From contig CAWEGV010000010.1 of the NCBI GenBank assembly GCA_963808615.1, forward strand, positions 614,798 through 678,797: a DNA stretch of 64,000 nucleotides, written 5' to 3'. Position 1 is the stretch's first letter, and the number at the start of each line of letters is the position of its first letter. The notes below the pieces were generated by a model that was not told the origin of the DNA, did no database searches, and saw nothing but the letters and a program-made list of their open reading frames with translations. Both the position numbers and the translations under genes were made by a program. Shown here piece after piece: positions 1 to 8,481 of the stretch. This stretch comes from Palsa-504 sp963808615 (GTDB taxonomy: Bacteria; Actinomycetota; Actinomycetes; Streptosporangiales; Streptosporangiaceae).

Positions 1-88
1 AAGGACCAGCCAGCCCGTGCTCTGGGATTTCTCGGTCACCCGAACATTGTCCCCGACCTAGTGGAGCTAGCGTGCTGAAGGAGGCTCG
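1..88. other. Window edge upstream of first gene
   Basis: The frame starting at base 1 is open for 25 codons and stops at 76-78, so it could be the tail of an upstream gene. The other two forward frames give equally short peptides. I cannot choose between a gene end and non-coding DNA. The AAGGAG at 78-83 is the ribosome binding site of the next gene. Confidence 0.2.
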
Positions 89-880
89 GTGACTGCCCTG
101 CCCCTCATCCTCACGGTCTTCGTCGCGTGCGCGGTGGAGGCCGTGGAGGCGCTCACGATCGTGCTAGCGGCCGGCCTGACCCGGGAGTGGCGGTCCACCT
201 TCCAGGGCATGGCCGCGGCGCTGGTCGTGCTGGCCGCGATCGTGGCCGTGCTCGGGCCGACCATCACGCTGCTGCCGCTGACCGCGCTGAGGCTGGTCGT
301 CGGCGCCTTGCTGGCCATCTTCGGGCTGCAGTGGCTGCGCAAGGCGATCCTGCGGGCCTCCGGATATAAGGCGCTGCACGATGAGGCCAGCGCCTACCTG
401 CGCGAGGTGGCGGCGGCCAAAGCCGCACCGGTCTCCAGGCGGCGGTGGGTCGGTGACTGGTACGCGTTCACGCTGTCGTTCAAGGGCGTCCTGCTCGAGG
501 GCCTCGAGGTCGTGTTCATCGTGATCACGTTCGGGACCAACCAGCACAACCTGGGCGCCGCCGTGATCGGTGCCGCGATGGCCGTGGTGGTGGTGGCCGT
601 GACCGGGTTCATCGTCCGGGCGCCGCTGTCCCGGGTGCCGGAGAACGCGCTGAAGTTCGCGGTGGGCATCATGCTGACCTCGTTCGGGACGTTCTGGGGA
701 GCCGAAGGAGCCGGGGTCACCTGGCCCGGCAACGACGCGGCCCTGCTCGTGCTGGTCCCGGTGGTGGCCGTGACCTCACTCGGCTTCGCCGCCTGGCTGC
801 GGCGCGGCCGCGAGGCGGGCGAGGTGCCGGGCCCGGCCGCCGTGCCGGCGACGGAGTCGGAAGAGGTGACGGGACGATGA
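89..880 (+). CDS. COG4280-type integral membrane protein with two ExxE motifs
   Basis: A 263-residue polytopic membrane protein with about seven hydrophobic segments. Two related halves each carry an acidic ExxE motif inside a membrane segment: E17/E20 in VEAVEA and E137/E140 in LEGLEVVF. Paired ExxE helices of this kind occur in FTR1- and UPF0016-like metal transporters, so a cation transport role is a reasonable inference; COG4280 members themselves are uncharacterised. The GTG start has AAGGAG 5 nt upstream. The last codons overlap the next gene by 4 nt (ATGA). The C-terminal tail of about 25 residues is hydrophilic and Pro/Glu-rich. Confidence 0.75.
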   Translation: MTALPLILTVFVACAVEAVEALTIVLAAGLTREWRSTFQGMAAALVVLAAIVAVLGPTITLLPLTALRLVVGALLAIFGLQWLRKAILRASGYKALHDEASAYLREVAAAKAAPVSRRRWVGDWYAFTLSFKGVLLEGLEVVFIVITFGTNQHNLGAAVIGAAMAVVVVAVTGFIVRAPLSRVPENALKFAVGIMLTSFGTFWGAEGAGVTWPGNDAALLVLVPVVAVTSLGFAAWLRRGREAGEVPGPAAVPATESEEVTGR

Positions 881-1086
881 TGCGGGTCCTGAAGTCGTTC
901 GGAGCGTTCTGGTACGACTTCGTGATCGGCGACGACTGGCACGTCGCCGTCATCGTGGCGGCCGCGCTGGGCGTCACCGCGCTGCTCACCCACGTGGCCG
1001 GGGTGAACGCCTGGTGGCTGCTCCCGCTGTGCGCCTTCGGCGCGCTGGCCTGGTCGCTGCACCGAGCAACCTCCGGCAAGCGCTGA
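877..1086 (+). CDS. Small two-helix membrane protein coupled to the ExxE protein
   Basis: A 69-residue protein starting at an ATGA overlap with the preceding gene, so translation is probably coupled. A short amphipathic start (MMRVLKSFGAFWYDFVIGDDW) is followed by two hydrophobic helices, roughly residues 23-40 and 45-60, and a basic end (HRATSGKR). Small proteins of this form, with a GDDWH sequence before the first helix, are often encoded beside COG4280 proteins in actinomycetes. It may be a partner subunit, but nothing in the sequence shows an activity. Confidence 0.65.
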   Translation: MMRVLKSFGAFWYDFVIGDDWHVAVIVAAALGVTALLTHVAGVNAWWLLPLCAFGALAWSLHRATSGKR

Positions 1087-1202
1087 TCCCAGGCTCCTAA
1101 CCGCGTCGCCCGGCCGCGTAACCGGCCTCGCCGGCACGCGGTCGACCCAGAGCGCGGTGGGCGCCGATGCGTGCCGCAGCGCGCCCCATCCCGAAAGACA
1201 TG

Positions 1203-1274
1203 GGAGGATCCGGGTTACGGGGAGGGTTTGGTGCACTCCAATCCCCCAAATACTCCCGCAAGCCCGAATCCTCC
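1203..1274. other. Long imperfect hairpin between convergent genes
   Basis: Arms 1203-1231 and 1246-1274 (29 nt each) are complementary at 22 positions plus 2 G:U pairs, around a 14-nt loop. The outer seven pairs (GGAGGAT) and the inner five (TTTGG) are perfect. It lies between two converging genes. There is no clear T-tract, so it may be a bidirectional terminator or a structured element of another kind. Confidence 0.55.
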
Positions 1275-1380
1275 CCGATAAATTGCGGTTGGATCGAACG
1301 GGTGAGCTAATGGGTGCGGATGCGATAAGCGGGACCAGCGAGGCTTCACACGGACGCTCAGGCCGTGCGTTCGCCCAGCC

Positions 1381-2109
1381 TCAGGCGAGGTCGCCGAGGA
1401 AGCGGGTGTCCAGCGGTGTCTCAGTGACCTCTGAGTCCGCCGACACGGCCACGCGGTACGCGCCGGCGGTCGGACGGTCCGCGATCAGCTCGGCCAGCGC
1501 GTCGTCGGTGAAGTGCGCCGCCGCCCCGTCGTCGCAGGCGATCCCGCCGGGCAGCGTGCCGTCCGCGACCAGCCGGTGGTACAGCGGCCGGCGGCCGGGC
1601 TCGGAGTCGTAGTGCGGGCAGTAGCTGCCGGGCAGCAACCCCAGTCCGTCGGTGAAGGCCCGCAGCTCACGCCCGAACGAATCCGTGGTCCCCCCCTCGA
1701 ACCAGCAGATGCCCCCGGCGCTTGAGCCGGTCAGCACGATGCCCGCCTGCCAGGCCTTGCGCAGGATCACGTCGAGCCCGTGCACGCGCCACACGGCCAG
1801 CATGTTCGCCACGCTGCCGCCGCCGATGAAGATCACGTGCTGGGACAGCAGCAGGTCCTCGGGATCGCGGACGTTCGGCATCGGGAACAGCGCCAGGTGG
1901 CTGACCCGGGCCGGGCGCCCGGCCAAGCGGTCGTACATGAGCATCGTCCACCGCGGATCGTCGCCGGCCGCCGTGTTGAGCGCGCACAGCCGGGGTTCGC
2001 GCTGCCCGGTCAGCCGCAGCGCGTTTTCCAGGTGGGTGGGTACCTGGCCCTCCGGCCAGAGCATGCCGCCACCGATGGCGATGATGTGCCGCCGGCCGTC
2101 TGCTGCCAT
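1381..2109 (-). CDS. pepE: Peptidase E-like serine peptidase (family S51)
   Basis: A 242-residue cytoplasmic peptidase of the S51 class I glutamine amidotransferase-like fold. The N-terminal strand IIAIGGGML, the GGGSVANML loop (about 97-104) and the nucleophile elbow GSSAGG (Ser130) are all present. Known members cleave Asp-X dipeptides; dipeptidase substrate here is inferred. The start at 2109 (MAADGRRHIIAIGGG) fits the family; a longer frame back to 2175 would translate the upstream 20-bp repeats and is not accepted. It is transcribed alone, behind a hairpin and two iterons. Confidence 0.8.
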   Translation of the reverse strand: MAADGRRHIIAIGGGMLWPEGQVPTHLENALRLTGQREPRLCALNTAAGDDPRWTMLMYDRLAGRPARVSHLALFPMPNVRDPEDLLLSQHVIFIGGGSVANMLAVWRVHGLDVILRKAWQAGIVLTGSSAGGICWFEGGTTDSFGRELRAFTDGLGLLPGSYCPHYDSEPGRRPLYHRLVADGTLPGGIACDDGAAAHFTDDALAELIADRPTAGAYRVAVSADSEVTETPLDTRFLGDLA

Positions 2110-2153
2110 GCCAGGCACGCTAGCGTCGTGACAGCCCGCAAGCAACCGGCGGC

Positions 2154-2193
2154 ACGGTTGCACCATAAGTAACACGGTTGCACCATAAGTAAC
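2154..2193. promoter_or_regulatory. Two perfect 20-bp direct repeats upstream of pepE
   Basis: The unit ACGGTTGCACCATAAGTAAC occurs twice in tandem (2154-2173, 2174-2193), 45-84 bases upstream of the pepE start codon. This is AT-richer than its surroundings. It looks like a pair of regulator half-sites or a duplicated promoter segment. Confidence 0.5.
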
Positions 2194-2224
2194 TGGACGG
2201 CCGCGCCTGGATATTTGGCCTAAC

Positions 2225-2261
2225 GGACCGTGGTTCCTGCATCACGCAGGTACCACGGTCC
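2225..2261. terminator. Strong hairpin after the SDR gene
   Basis: GGACCGTGGT-T-CCTGC, loop ATCAC, then GCAGG-T-ACCACGGTCC: 15 base pairs with one T-T mismatch. It begins 36 nt after the SDR stop codon on the minus strand. There is no T-tract on either side. Confidence 0.6.
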
Positions 2262-2297
2262 GGGTCCCGGCGTCGCCGGTCAGGATCGGCCGCAGGG

Positions 2298-3116
2298 TCA
2301 GCTGGACACGTCGATGCCGTAACGCGCGGCCAGCGCCTCGACCTCGAGCCTCTGGCCGGTCAGGCTGAGCAGTTCCGGGTCACCGGTCAGCGCCGCGATC
2401 ACGCGCCCGACGCCCTCCGGGGACTGCGAGCCGGTCAGGTCCAGCTGCCTGGCGAACTGGAGCACGCCCTCGGTGCGCACCCAGTCCGGGTGCAGGGCCA
2501 CGGACGCCACCCCATGCTCGCCCAGCTGAACCGCGGCGGCCAGGGCCAGCCGGTCATCGGCCACCTTGGCCATTGCGTAGGCAGCGCCGAACGCATGCTG
2601 CTTGGTCTCGGGCACCGCCACCGAGATGGTGACGACCAGGCTGCCAGGGGTGGCGATGAGCAGCGGCACGCACACGGCCAGCGCGACGTAATGAGTACGG
2701 ACCCCGCCGGTGAACATGGCGTCGAACAGTTCCAGCGGTTGCTGCCAAAGCGGCGCGTTCCACTCCTCCCAGGCCCCGGCGTTGAGCCGCTCGTAGCCGG
2801 CCCATGCGTTGTTAACCAGCAAATCCAGGCGGCCGTGGTCTTCGGTGATGCGCGCGGCCACGGCCGCCACGGCATCGTCGTCGCGGTGATCGCACAGCAT
2901 GGCTATGCCGTGCCCGCCGGCGGCGGTGATCGCATCCGCGGTCTCGGCGGTGGTTCCCGGCAGGTGCCCGGTCCGGGCGGCGGGGGAGGAGCGGGCGGTC
3001 ACGTAGACCACCCAGCCCGCGCGGCCGAGGGCGACCGCCACCCCCCGGCCGACGCCGCGGCTGGCCCCGGTCACCCAGGCCACCCGCCGGTCCGCGTGAC
3101 CCTGTCCAGCCGCCAT
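2298..3116 (-). CDS. Short-chain dehydrogenase/reductase, DHRS1-like
   Basis: A 272-residue NAD(P)-dependent oxidoreductase with a complete classical SDR signature: TGASRGVG near residue 16, LLVNNAW near 100 (the usual NNAG variant), a catalytic-type Ser in the VVTIS strand and YAMAK (YxxxK) near 180. NNAW and the long insertion after it (about 25 residues, rich in Trp) resemble the DHRS1 subgroup. Substrate unknown. The frame runs open far upstream to 3749, but homology begins at MAAGQGH (3116); the upstream part is antisense shadow. It stands alone, followed by a strong hairpin. Confidence 0.8.
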   Translation of the reverse strand: MAAGQGHADRRVAWVTGASRGVGRGVAVALGRAGWVVYVTARSSPAARTGHLPGTTAETADAITAAGGHGIAMLCDHRDDDAVAAVAARITEDHGRLDLLVNNAWAGYERLNAGAWEEWNAPLWQQPLELFDAMFTGGVRTHYVALAVCVPLLIATPGSLVVTISVAVPETKQHAFGAAYAMAKVADDRLALAAAVQLGEHGVASVALHPDWVRTEGVLQFARQLDLTGSQSPEGVGRVIAALTGDPELLSLTGQRLEVEALAARYGIDVSS

Positions 3117-3609
3117 GCCGATCACCTTAGTGGCCCTGGACGTCGTGCGCGGAGCCGGTTTCGCAGGCGCGATCACCACGGGCCGTTCGGGAAAAGTAAG
3201 AATACCGCCGAACCCGGTGCGGCCGGCAGCCGTGCACCGGGGTAACAGCAAACGCCGCTTTAGGTAGCCGATGGCAGGCAGGTTCGTGGTGGGCCGGGCG
3301 GCGTGGTGGCCAGCCGGGCGCGGGCGCAAGACGCGATCGGCACGCTGAAGGGTCTGCATGTGACGAGGAAGCCGGCACGGGGAGCGGAGTTCCGCGGCTG
3401 GGACGGCCGGGGCTGTCGGCTGGGGACCGCCGGATCCAGCAGGCACCGGGTGAACCCTGGGACCGCTGGCCATGGGGCGCCCGGCCGCTGGTGCCGGACG
3501 GGCCCTGGCTGCCCTCCGGGCCGGACATCGCAACCGCGGTGCACCCTGGCCCCGAGGACGACCTGAAAACCTTGCTGGCCACAACAGCGCGGCTGGCCAT
3601 AATGCGTGT
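3117..3609. other. 493-bp region with an ORF fragment coupled to the next gene
   Basis: This is the divergent gap between the SDR and the tandem P-loop gene. On the plus strand a frame is open from about 3239 to a TGA at 3611-3613, overlapping the GTG start of the next gene (3610) as GTGA. Its last part reads PWDRWPWGARPLVPDGPWLPSG, which is protein-like, but the only in-frame starts are late (GTG 3491, 40 codons). It may be the tail of a decayed upstream gene or a small coupled ORF. No known family is recognised. Confidence 0.3.
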
Positions 3610-4758
3610 GTGAGCGACGGGCGGCTTTCGGTCGTATGGCTGTGCGGTCCGCCCGGCGCGGGCAAGTCGGCAGTCGGCTGGGCGCTGTACGCAGGACTCG
3701 CGCGGTCCGGCGCACGGGCGGGCTTCGCCGACATCGACCAGCTGGGCATGTGCCTGCCCGCGCCGCCGGACGACCCGCAGCGTTACCGGCTGAAGGAGCG
3801 CAACCTGTCCGCGGTGACCGGAAACTTCCGCGCGGCTGGCTGTGGCGCCGTTGTAGTGTCTGGGGACTTGGGTCCTTCTCCTGGCATTTCATCCAAAACG
3901 GCCCCCGGTGCCTCCCTGACCATCTGCCGTCTCCGGGCGTCGCCAGACGAACTGCGGCGGCGCCTGACCTCGCGCCGTCAAGGACCGGATCTGGTGGCCG
4001 GCGCGCTGCGCCAGGCCGAAGAGCTGGACCGCTCTTCCTTCGCGGATGCGTGCGTCGGCACGGACGGCCTGGCCGTTGCCGAGGCGGCCCGGCTGGTGCG
4101 GGAACGCTGCGGCGGATGGCCGCCTGAGCGTGTCGCCGGTGCTGGGGCGGACCACATCGCGCCCGCATCGGCGGACGAAGCCGCGCCCGCGCCCGCGGTC
4201 GGCGCCGACGGCGATGTCCTGCTCATCTGCGGCGCGACCGGCGTTGGCAAGTCCGCGGCTGGCTTCCGGGTCTACCTCCGGCACCTGCGGGCCGGAGCCG
4301 CGGCGGCTTACATCGACCTCGGCCAGATCGGCTTCATCAGCCCGGTGCCCGCCGATGACCCCGGCGGGCACCGGCTCAAGGCGCGCAACCTCGCGGACCT
4401 GTGGCGGGCGTATCACGCGGCCGGGGCGCGGCGCCTCGTCCTGAGCGGCCCGGTGCCGGACGAGCGTGCCGCTGCCGTGTACGTCGGCGCGCTGCCCGCG
4501 GCTCGCGTCACCGTGTGCCGACTACACGCGGGCCCCGCCGAACTAGCATGCCGTATCTCGCGTCGCGGGCAGGGCCTCAGCTGGCCGCAGCCCGGCGACC
4601 CGCTGATCGGTCAGCCGGAGGCTCACCTGCGGCTCGTCGCTGCGGAGGCCGCTGCCGAAGCCGAAGCGCTGGAACGCTCAGGCCTCGGCGACCTGCGCAT
4701 CGACACCGACGGCCGAACCGTGGCACAAGTAGCGGACCTGGTCGCCCGGCGCTGGTAA
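3610..4758 (+). CDS. Tandem-duplicated P-loop NTPase/kinase-like protein
   Basis: A 382-residue protein made of two homologous halves. Each half begins with a Walker A motif: GPPGAGKS at residues 13-20 and GATGVGKS at 208-215. Each then has a (D/Y)ID(Q/L)xGxxxPxPxDDP segment, an RLKxRNL motif, an (A/G)AGxxxxVxSG strand, an xxVTVCRLxA strand, and a final TDGxxVAxxAxLVxxR helix. The halves are joined by an Ala/Pro-rich linker. The pattern resembles small nucleoside/adenylylsulfate-kinase-like P-loop folds, but no exact family is recognised. GTG is chosen because it gives a GTGA overlap with the fragment upstream and starts 12 residues before the P-loop. Confidence 0.65.
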   Translation: MSDGRLSVVWLCGPPGAGKSAVGWALYAGLARSGARAGFADIDQLGMCLPAPPDDPQRYRLKERNLSAVTGNFRAAGCGAVVVSGDLGPSPGISSKTAPGASLTICRLRASPDELRRRLTSRRQGPDLVAGALRQAEELDRSSFADACVGTDGLAVAEAARLVRERCGGWPPERVAGAGADHIAPASADEAAPAPAVGADGDVLLICGATGVGKSAAGFRVYLRHLRAGAAAAYIDLGQIGFISPVPADDPGGHRLKARNLADLWRAYHAAGARRLVLSGPVPDERAAAVYVGALPAARVTVCRLHAGPAELACRISRRGQGLSWPQPGDPLIGQPEAHLRLVAAEAAAEAEALERSGLGDLRIDTDGRTVAQVADLVARRW

Positions 4759-5094
4759 GCGGCCCTAGGCCCTGCCCTTACCGCGGGGCGGCCACCGATG
4801 TCGCTGCGAAAACTCACTAAGAGCGGCTCAGCCGGAATATCGGTATGGCTGCGGGTATCGAGGATTCGCGTCCCATCACGCGGTAACACGTGAATGACAC
4901 GGAACTGGCGCCGCCTGCGGCTTATGGTATGCGACTGCATACTGATGGTTACGTCGTTCATCGCCCGCACCACCCCGGGATGTGGACGGTCAGCGTCCAG
5001 CGATGGGGGCATTAAAAAGATGCAGCCGACGCGAGCTTAACGGGCGTCTATCGTCTATTCTAGTGCACTATTCAACGAGAGAAACGGAGAGCAC
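4759..5094. other. 336-bp intergenic region upstream of lsr2
   Basis: No convincing gene. It contains a 6-bp inverted repeat (4927-4942) and, close to lsr2, an AT-rich stretch (5037-5076) with TTAACG and TATTCT that may hold the promoter, although their spacing (13 nt) is short. A purine-rich segment, GAGAAACGGAGAG (5078-5090), precedes the GTG. Confidence 0.5.
4927..4942. promoter_or_regulatory. Inverted repeat GTATGC-N4-GCATAC upstream of lsr2
   Basis: Perfect 6-bp arms around GACT, 152 bp before the lsr2 start codon, in a locally AT-richer stretch. This could be an operator; no regulator is identified. Confidence 0.3.
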
Positions 5095-5430
5095 GTGGCC
5101 CAGAAGATACAAACCTTGTTCATCGATGACATCGATGGGACTGAGGCCCAGGGCACTGTCCGCTTTGCGCTGGATGGTGCCGACTACGAGATCGACCTGA
5201 ACGCAAAGCACGCTGCAGCGCTGCGGAGGACGTTGGCCAAGTACATTGAGGGTGCGCGGCGGAGCAGCAGCGCCCGGCGGCCGGCCCGGAGCGGGCGGAG
5301 GGCCTCGGCCAGCGGGGTCAACACCACTGAGGTTCGCGAGTGGGCTAAGGCGCAGGGGATCGAGGTCAAGGACCGCGGTCGCGTGCCTGCTGAATTGGTG
5401 GTCAGGTTCAAGGCCGCGACCGGGAACTAG
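5095..5430 (+). CDS. lsr2: Lsr2 nucleoid-associated xenogeneic silencer
   Basis: A 111-residue homologue of Lsr2, the H-NS-like protein of actinobacteria that bridges DNA and silences AT-rich genes. The N-terminal dimerisation domain (AQKIQTLFIDDIDGTEAQGTVRFALDGADYEIDL, about 1-60) is followed by a basic linker rich in Arg and Ser. The C-terminal domain (VREWAKAQGIEVKDRGRVPAELV) carries the RGR AT-hook-like motif that enters the minor groove. Length and domain order match the family. Start GTG with GGAGAG upstream. Monocistronic, ending at a bidirectional hairpin. Confidence 0.95.
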   Translation: MAQKIQTLFIDDIDGTEAQGTVRFALDGADYEIDLNAKHAAALRRTLAKYIEGARRSSSARRPARSGRRASASGVNTTEVREWAKAQGIEVKDRGRVPAELVVRFKAATGN

Positions 5431-5528
5431 GACGCTTACGATCGCTGGTAACTGCTAATCGGGACACCAGGCCCGTGCGCGGATCGTCGGCCCGCGTGCC
5501 GGCCTGGCCCATGACCTTTCGGGGATGC

Positions 5529-5565
5529 CGTGCCCTTCCGTGATCTCGGATCATCGGAGGGCACG
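5529..5565. terminator. Bidirectional hairpin between lsr2 and hydrolase gene
   Basis: CGTGCCCT(T)CCGTGATC pairs with GATCATCGGAGGGCACG around a 3-nt loop; about 15 pairs with small bulges. It sits between the converging lsr2 and hydrolase genes and probably ends both transcripts. Confidence 0.6.
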
Positions 5566-5612
5566 TATCTCCATTACCGGCAACTGAACCGTATCCGGAC
5601 GGGTTCGTGCTA

Positions 5613-6395
5613 TTACCGGCTGTCTTCCAAAGCGGTGCCCCCCAGAGCGGATAGGACTCGGGGCCAGGCGAGGCTTTGCGGGTCGATGAGGTCAAAGTGG
5701 CCCGCCCCCGGGATTTCGATGAGGCGGCCCGCCTTGAATGCCTGGCTCATGGCGAGCGGCACGCGGTCATCCTCGGTTCCGTGGACCAGGGTGACCGGAA
5801 CGGGCGGAGGGGGCAGCGCGGCGGGGTCGGCGACGGCATAGCGCTCGGGGACCTCATCGGGCCCGCCGCCCATCAAGTTGACGGCCGCCCCGGCCCCTAG
5901 CTTCCACTCCGCGCTCAGGCGCAATGAATTGCATCCCGCCAGCGAAACGACGTGCGTGGCCTCGCAAGGTCCTCGCCACGGCGATCCAGCCGGCAGGCCC
6001 GGCCGGGCGGCTGCCCACAACGCCAGGTGACCGCCTGCCGAGTGCCCCGCCCACGTGACCGCGCTGACGTCGGCACCGTGGGCTCCCGCGATCGAGGCCA
6101 CCTGGTCCAGGGCCGCGGCGATGTCATTGAACGTTCCGGTCCAGCCCTCGGCGGCCATTCCGGCCCGTCGGTACTCGGGAACCGCCACCACGTACCCGGC
6201 CCCCGCCAGGGCGTGGGCCATCGGGCCCAGGTGGCTGCGGTCGAAGGCCGGCGTCCAGAACCCGCCGTGGACGAGCACGATGAGCGGCGCCGGGAGACGG
6301 GCCGGGAGCCTCAGATCGATCACGTGCTCGGGCAGCGCGCCGTATGTCGCAGTCAGGTCGGGCGGCGGGGCAGGCCGGTGCAGGACGTCGGTCAC
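5613..6395 (-). CDS. Alpha/beta hydrolase, arylformamidase-like
   Basis: A 260-residue cytosolic alpha/beta hydrolase. HGGFW (43-47) forms the oxyanion loop, the nucleophile elbow is GHSAGG (Ser119), the acid is in HGTEDDRVP and the base is in GAGHFDLIDP, so the triad is complete. HGGFW with GHSAGG and an EYRR segment resembles the kynurenine formamidase/BD-FAE-like group; true substrate is not shown. The GTG start overlaps the TGA of the upstream membrane-protein gene by 4 nt, so the two are probably translationally coupled. Confidence 0.75.
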   Translation of the reverse strand: MTDVLHRPAPPPDLTATYGALPEHVIDLRLPARLPAPLIVLVHGGFWTPAFDRSHLGPMAHALAGAGYVVAVPEYRRAGMAAEGWTGTFNDIAAALDQVASIAGAHGADVSAVTWAGHSAGGHLALWAAARPGLPAGSPWRGPCEATHVVSLAGCNSLRLSAEWKLGAGAAVNLMGGGPDEVPERYAVADPAALPPPPVPVTLVHGTEDDRVPLAMSQAFKAGRLIEIPGAGHFDLIDPQSLAWPRVLSALGGTALEDSR

Positions 6396-8350
6396 GGTTG
6401 TCCCCCCGGCCCGGGAGCCGGGGGCAGCAGCCAGCTGAGCATGACGCCGGTGTGATGGGCCGGGGTGCCCAGCAGGCCGGTCAGGACGCGCACAAGCTGC
6501 GGCTGCTGGCCGGTGTCCTCGACGACGACCGCACCGACCCGCCAGGACCGCATGACGGCGCGGAGTCGTGACTGGGACCGGCTTGCTGGATGCTGTCCCT
6601 GCCAGAGTTCGCTCAGGTACCAGGCGACATCGGTCTGCTCGTTGTGGGTCTGGAAGTAGAACGAGGCTTGGCCGGTGGCGTTGGGCCCGATGAAGTAGCC
6701 GCCGATCAGTGAGCCGGGCTGGCCGGTATCGGCCTGCCAGCGCAGGACATCGGGGTGGAACGCGTCGGGGAAGGGGAGGACGAGCACCGCAGTGTCCGCT
6801 GGGAGTCGCAGCGTGGCGAAGGTCTCCTGCCAGCCCGCTGGAACCGGCGGGACCGCAGCGGGCGGGTAGGGCAGCGGCACCAGCGGCAACACAGCGAGCA
6901 CCGCCACCGCGGCCAGGGCCACCCGAGGCCAGGCCCGGCCGCCCTCACCCCGCGGCACCGCCGCCCACGCCCGGTCCAGCGAGAACACCAAGACCGCGGC
7001 CGCCGCGCCGTCGGCCAGGATGGCAAAACGCCACGGCAGCACCTGGGCCAGGCCGGGAAGACCCTCGAGCCAGTGCCACGGCAACAGCCGCCCCGGCCAG
7101 GTGAACGGGCCGGCCCGCAAGTTGGCCCCGCCCAGCACGAACAGTTCCAGCACCACCCAGGTCACCGCCGCCGCCCGCACCCGCAGATCCCGCCAGAACA
7201 CCACCGCGGCAACCACCAGCACACCGATCAGCGGCCACCCCAGGTAGATCAGGTATTCGGACGGCAGAACCAGGGCCGCCGCGGTCGCCGCGCTGGCGCG
7301 GGTGTGGAACAGCATTGAAGCCGACGGCGTGACAAACCAGCTGAGCTTGCTGTTCAGCGCGGCCTGGAGCTTGCTGTGTTCGGCCTGCGGGCCCTTGACC
7401 TGGACCCACAGCGCGTAGCCGTCGGCGATCAGGAACACCGCGGCCGCGGCGCCCAGGCCAGCCAGCGCCCCGCGCGCCCGCTGCAGCACCGCTGATGGAC
7501 GGCTCAGCGCCACCGCCGCCGCCAAGACCACGCAGGCCAGCACCGTGTACACCAGCAGCTCTTCCCCGATGAACAGCTGCGCCGCCAACAACAACCCCAG
7601 CCACAGCCCCGTCCGCACGCCCTGCCCGCGGCCGGTGACCAGCCGCAGGACGGCGTCGATGATCAGCGGCGGCAACACCGCGAACTGCAGGTGATAATGC
7701 CCGAAGCCTGAGTTCACCAGGGCCGGGGAGAACCCGTAGACCGCCCCGCCGAGCGCGGCCGCGCCGACACTGGCCCCCCACCGGCGCAGCACCCAGAACA
7801 AGCTGGCCGCCGAGCCGGCAAAGCCCAGCGTCAGCGCCACGGTCAAGCTGACCTGCGGGCCGGCCAGCAGCGTCAGCGGCGCCAGCAGCACCCCGGGCAG
7901 CAAGAACGAGGTGTTCCACATCACGTTGATGCCCTGCGGCGCGTTCATCGCCGTGGTCACCAGCGCAGGCAGGCGGCCGTGCGCCACGGCCGTCGCCGCG
8001 TACCGCATGAACCACGCGAACAGGTCAATATCGCCCGGGTTTCCGGCCTGCGCCCGGCCAGCCGGATCCGCCCACAACCGGGCGGTCACCGCCACCGCGC
8101 CGATGAGGTAACAGCACATCACCAGCCACGGCGCCGCCGCCCGGAGGCGACCCCCTCGGCGCTCCGCGGCCGTGGTCGTGGACGGCTCCCCGGCCGGGTC
8201 GGCGGCTGGCTCGGCGGCCGGCTCGGCGACCGGCTCGGCAAAGCCCGCCGCCGCCCTCCTCCCCGGTGTCTTGGCAGCCGTCAGCGACTCGCCGGGGTCC
8301 GCGGACGCGCGCGGGCCTGGTCCAGCCTCAGGCTGCTTCCCGGCTGTCAC
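6392..8350 (-). CDS. Large polytopic membrane protein, GT-C glycosyltransferase-like
   Basis: A 652-residue protein. The first 70 residues are a cytoplasmic low-complexity tail with an AEPxAEPAADPAGEP repeat. A dozen or more hydrophobic helices follow, and then a C-terminal extracytoplasmic domain of about 150 residues. The first loop holds GDIDLFAWFMRY, an acidic motif placed as in GT-C type lipid-sugar-dependent transferases, followed by NAPQGINVMWNTS. This supports a membrane glycosyltransferase, but no named family is certain. Start GTG at 8350; downstream partner is the coupled alpha/beta hydrolase. Confidence 0.6.
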   Translation of the reverse strand: MTAGKQPEAGPGPRASADPGESLTAAKTPGRRAAAGFAEPVAEPAAEPAADPAGEPSTTTAAERRGGRLRAAAPWLVMCCYLIGAVAVTARLWADPAGRAQAGNPGDIDLFAWFMRYAATAVAHGRLPALVTTAMNAPQGINVMWNTSFLLPGVLLAPLTLLAGPQVSLTVALTLGFAGSAASLFWVLRRWGASVGAAALGGAVYGFSPALVNSGFGHYHLQFAVLPPLIIDAVLRLVTGRGQGVRTGLWLGLLLAAQLFIGEELLVYTVLACVVLAAAVALSRPSAVLQRARGALAGLGAAAAVFLIADGYALWVQVKGPQAEHSKLQAALNSKLSWFVTPSASMLFHTRASAATAAALVLPSEYLIYLGWPLIGVLVVAAVVFWRDLRVRAAAVTWVVLELFVLGGANLRAGPFTWPGRLLPWHWLEGLPGLAQVLPWRFAILADGAAAAVLVFSLDRAWAAVPRGEGGRAWPRVALAAVAVLAVLPLVPLPYPPAAVPPVPAGWQETFATLRLPADTAVLVLPFPDAFHPDVLRWQADTGQPGSLIGGYFIGPNATGQASFYFQTHNEQTDVAWYLSELWQGQHPASRSQSRLRAVMRSWRVGAVVVEDTGQQPQLVRVLTGLLGTPAHHTGVMLSWLLPPAPGPGGQP

Positions 8351-8481
8351 AAGGCTCCCTCACTCCAACCTCAACCCCGCGCATCGTAGTCGCTGGCCAT
8401 ACCGAACAGGTGTCGGTGCACGCTTATTAGTCGGTCCGATGTTTGCTCTGCTTCACGTTATCCGCCCCCGCCACGCGGGCA

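Noticed and set aside
1157..1612. 151-codon plus-strand ORF across the hairpin into pepE
   Set aside because: Passes through a hairpin and the antisense of peptidase E; no homology features.
3117..3749. N-terminal extension of the SDR frame
   Set aside because: Homology begins at MAAGQGH; upstream composition is Arg/Pro-rich.
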